Assembly: GCA_965363355.1 (NCBI GenBank)
Contig: CBDTTM010000147.1
Span: 1-6,606, forward strand
Length of the DNA: 6,606 nucleotides
Origin: CBDTTM01 sp965363355
Lineage (GTDB): Bacteria; Bacillota; Negativicutes; Selenomonadales; Selenomonadaceae
Direction of reading: 5' to 3'
The translations under genes were made by a program, and so were the position numbers. Position 1 is the first letter of the stretch; every line of letters starts with the position of its first letter. Under the pieces are notes generated by a model that made no database searches, was not told where the DNA came from, and was given only the letters and a program-made list of their open reading frames with translations. Below, piece by piece: positions 5,798-6,606 of this stretch.

Positions 5798-6606
5798 ATG
5801 AAATATGCATTTTTCCCAGGCTGCGTTCTAAAAGGAGCTGCAGCTGAAGCTTATACATCGATGATGAAGGTCAGTGAGGTTTTGGGCATAGAACTGGTAG
5901 AGATTCCTAATTGGACTTGCTGCGGGGCCTCTCACGCACAGGGCGTAGATGATTTGGCGGCACTTACGGTCAATGCCCGTAATATATCAATTGCCGAACA
6001 TATGGGCTTACCGATCATGACCGTCTGCAATACCTGTACACTCCAATTGCGCCAGGCAAAAGCTCGTCTTGATGAAGATGCAGCGCTTCGCTCTAAAGTG
6101 AATGACATTTTGCAAAAAGCTGGACATCCTTATGAATATCAAGGAACGTCTGAAATAACACATTTCTTATGGATACTTGATGATCATCCGGAAGTATTCA
6201 ATGGGAAAATCAAACAAAAGTTGACCGGGCTTAAAGTGGCTTCTTTCTATGGCTGCCATCTTTTACGTCCACCTAAGGTCATGCATCATGAAGACGGCAG
6301 AAATCCAAGATCGATGGAAAAGTTATTGGCAATATTAGGTGCAGAACCGGTTGATTTTAGTTATCGCTTAAAATGCTGCGGCTTCCATGCTTTCTTTACG
6401 GCAGAACATGATGTTCTTAAAGTTACGGGCGAAATTGTCGATGCTGCGGCGGAAGCCGGAGCAAAAATGATCGTGACGCCATGTCCGCTTTGTCAGATGC
6501 AGCTTGACATGTATGAAGAAGAAGGCAGAAAGGCTACCTTGTCACAAGCAGAACTGCCAGTACTTCATTTGCATCGTCAAAATTTATTCCGGAAATTTGT
6601 TTTATT
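5798..6606 (+). CDS. mfrE: CCG-domain subunit of fumarate reductase (MfrE/SdhE, HdrB-like), 3' end missing
   Basis: The gene starts at ATG 5798 directly after the mfrB stop, with AAAAGGAG (5781-5788) at 9-nt spacing. It stays open to the window edge, giving 269 residues. Two complete cysteine-rich CCG modules are visible: C9, C41-C42-G43, C77 and C80 (FFPGC, WTCCG, CNTC), and C153, C193-C194-G195, C229 and C232 (YGCH, KCCGFH, CPLC). This is the arrangement of heterodisulfide reductase subunit B and of the SdhE/MfrE subunit of type-E succinate:quinone oxidoreductases, where the CCG domains bind metal or Fe-S cofactors and the protein replaces the haem-bearing membrane anchor. The gene order A-B-E supports this role over a true Hdr or glycolate oxidase subunit. 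No transmembrane helix is present in the visible part, so membrane contact would be by amphipathic segments. The family is usually a little under 300 residues, so only a short tail should be missing. Confidence 0.88.
   Translation, partial: MKYAFFPGCVLKGAAAEAYTSMMKVSEVLGIELVEIPNWTCCGASHAQGVDDLAALTVNARNISIAEHMGLPIMTVCNTCTLQLRQAKARLDEDAALRSKVNDILQKAGHPYEYQGTSEITHFLWILDDHPEVFNGKIKQKLTGLKVASFYGCHLLRPPKVMHHEDGRNPRSMEKLLAILGAEPVDFSYRLKCCGFHAFFTAEHDVLKVTGEIVDAAAEAGAKMIVTPCPLCQMQLDMYEEEGRKATLSQAELPVLHLHRQNLFRKFVL

Noticed and set aside
6557..6606. Possible frameshift near the end of mfrE, since the residues after LPVLHL do not closely follow the usual PQLIGLA-like ending
   Set aside because: The frame stays open to the edge, and neither other frame restores the expected pattern; normal divergence cannot be told from an error with the end missing.

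Overview
The window looks like a chromosomal core-metabolism region of an anaerobic, diderm Bacillota, most likely Negativicutes (Selenomonas/Sporomusa relatives). This is an inference. It rests on moderate to low GC, strong AGGAGG-type ribosome sites, compact intrinsic terminators, and a fumarate reductase whose flavoprotein carries a Tat export signal, which implies a periplasm-like compartment. No mobile element, CRISPR array, tRNA or rRNA was seen.

Layout, all genes on the + strand: (1) nt 1-283, the C-terminal end of a LacX-type aldose 1-epimerase, closed by an intrinsic terminator. (2) nt 474-1661, a fold-type I PLP aminotransferase (aspartate aminotransferase-like), closed by a perfect 16-bp terminator hairpin that overlaps its stop codon. 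(3) nt 1698-1901, a short intergenic region holding a protein-like minus-strand remnant and the promoter of the next gene. (4) nt 1902-2819, a LysR-family regulator with its own terminator. (5) nt 2881-3008, a promoter region with a good TTGAAA-17-TATCAT promoter and AT-rich dyads. (6) nt 3009 to the window end, a tightly packed operon of three genes: flavoprotein, iron-sulfur protein and CCG-domain subunit of a type-E succinate:quinone oxidoreductase, most like the methylmenaquinol:fumarate reductase (MfrABE, also called SdhABE) of epsilonproteobacteria. The last gene runs off the right edge.

Expected working of the operon: electrons from a low-potential menaquinol enter through the CCG-domain subunit (MfrE), pass along the Fe-S clusters of MfrB, and reach FAD in MfrA, where fumarate is reduced to succinate as the terminal step of anaerobic respiration. 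Three sequence details are notable. MfrA has a consensus SRRTFIK twin-arginine signal. The histidine that normally bonds FAD covalently in SdhA/FrdA is alanine (A83). MfrB has an extra cysteine (C206) that would turn the usual [3Fe-4S] centre into a second [4Fe-4S] centre. The Tat signal and the extra cysteine match the MFR/type-E group. The missing FAD histidine is the least expected feature and suggests a non-covalent flavin and an enzyme biased towards fumarate reduction. The LysR gene lies directly upstream and is a plausible but unproven regulator.
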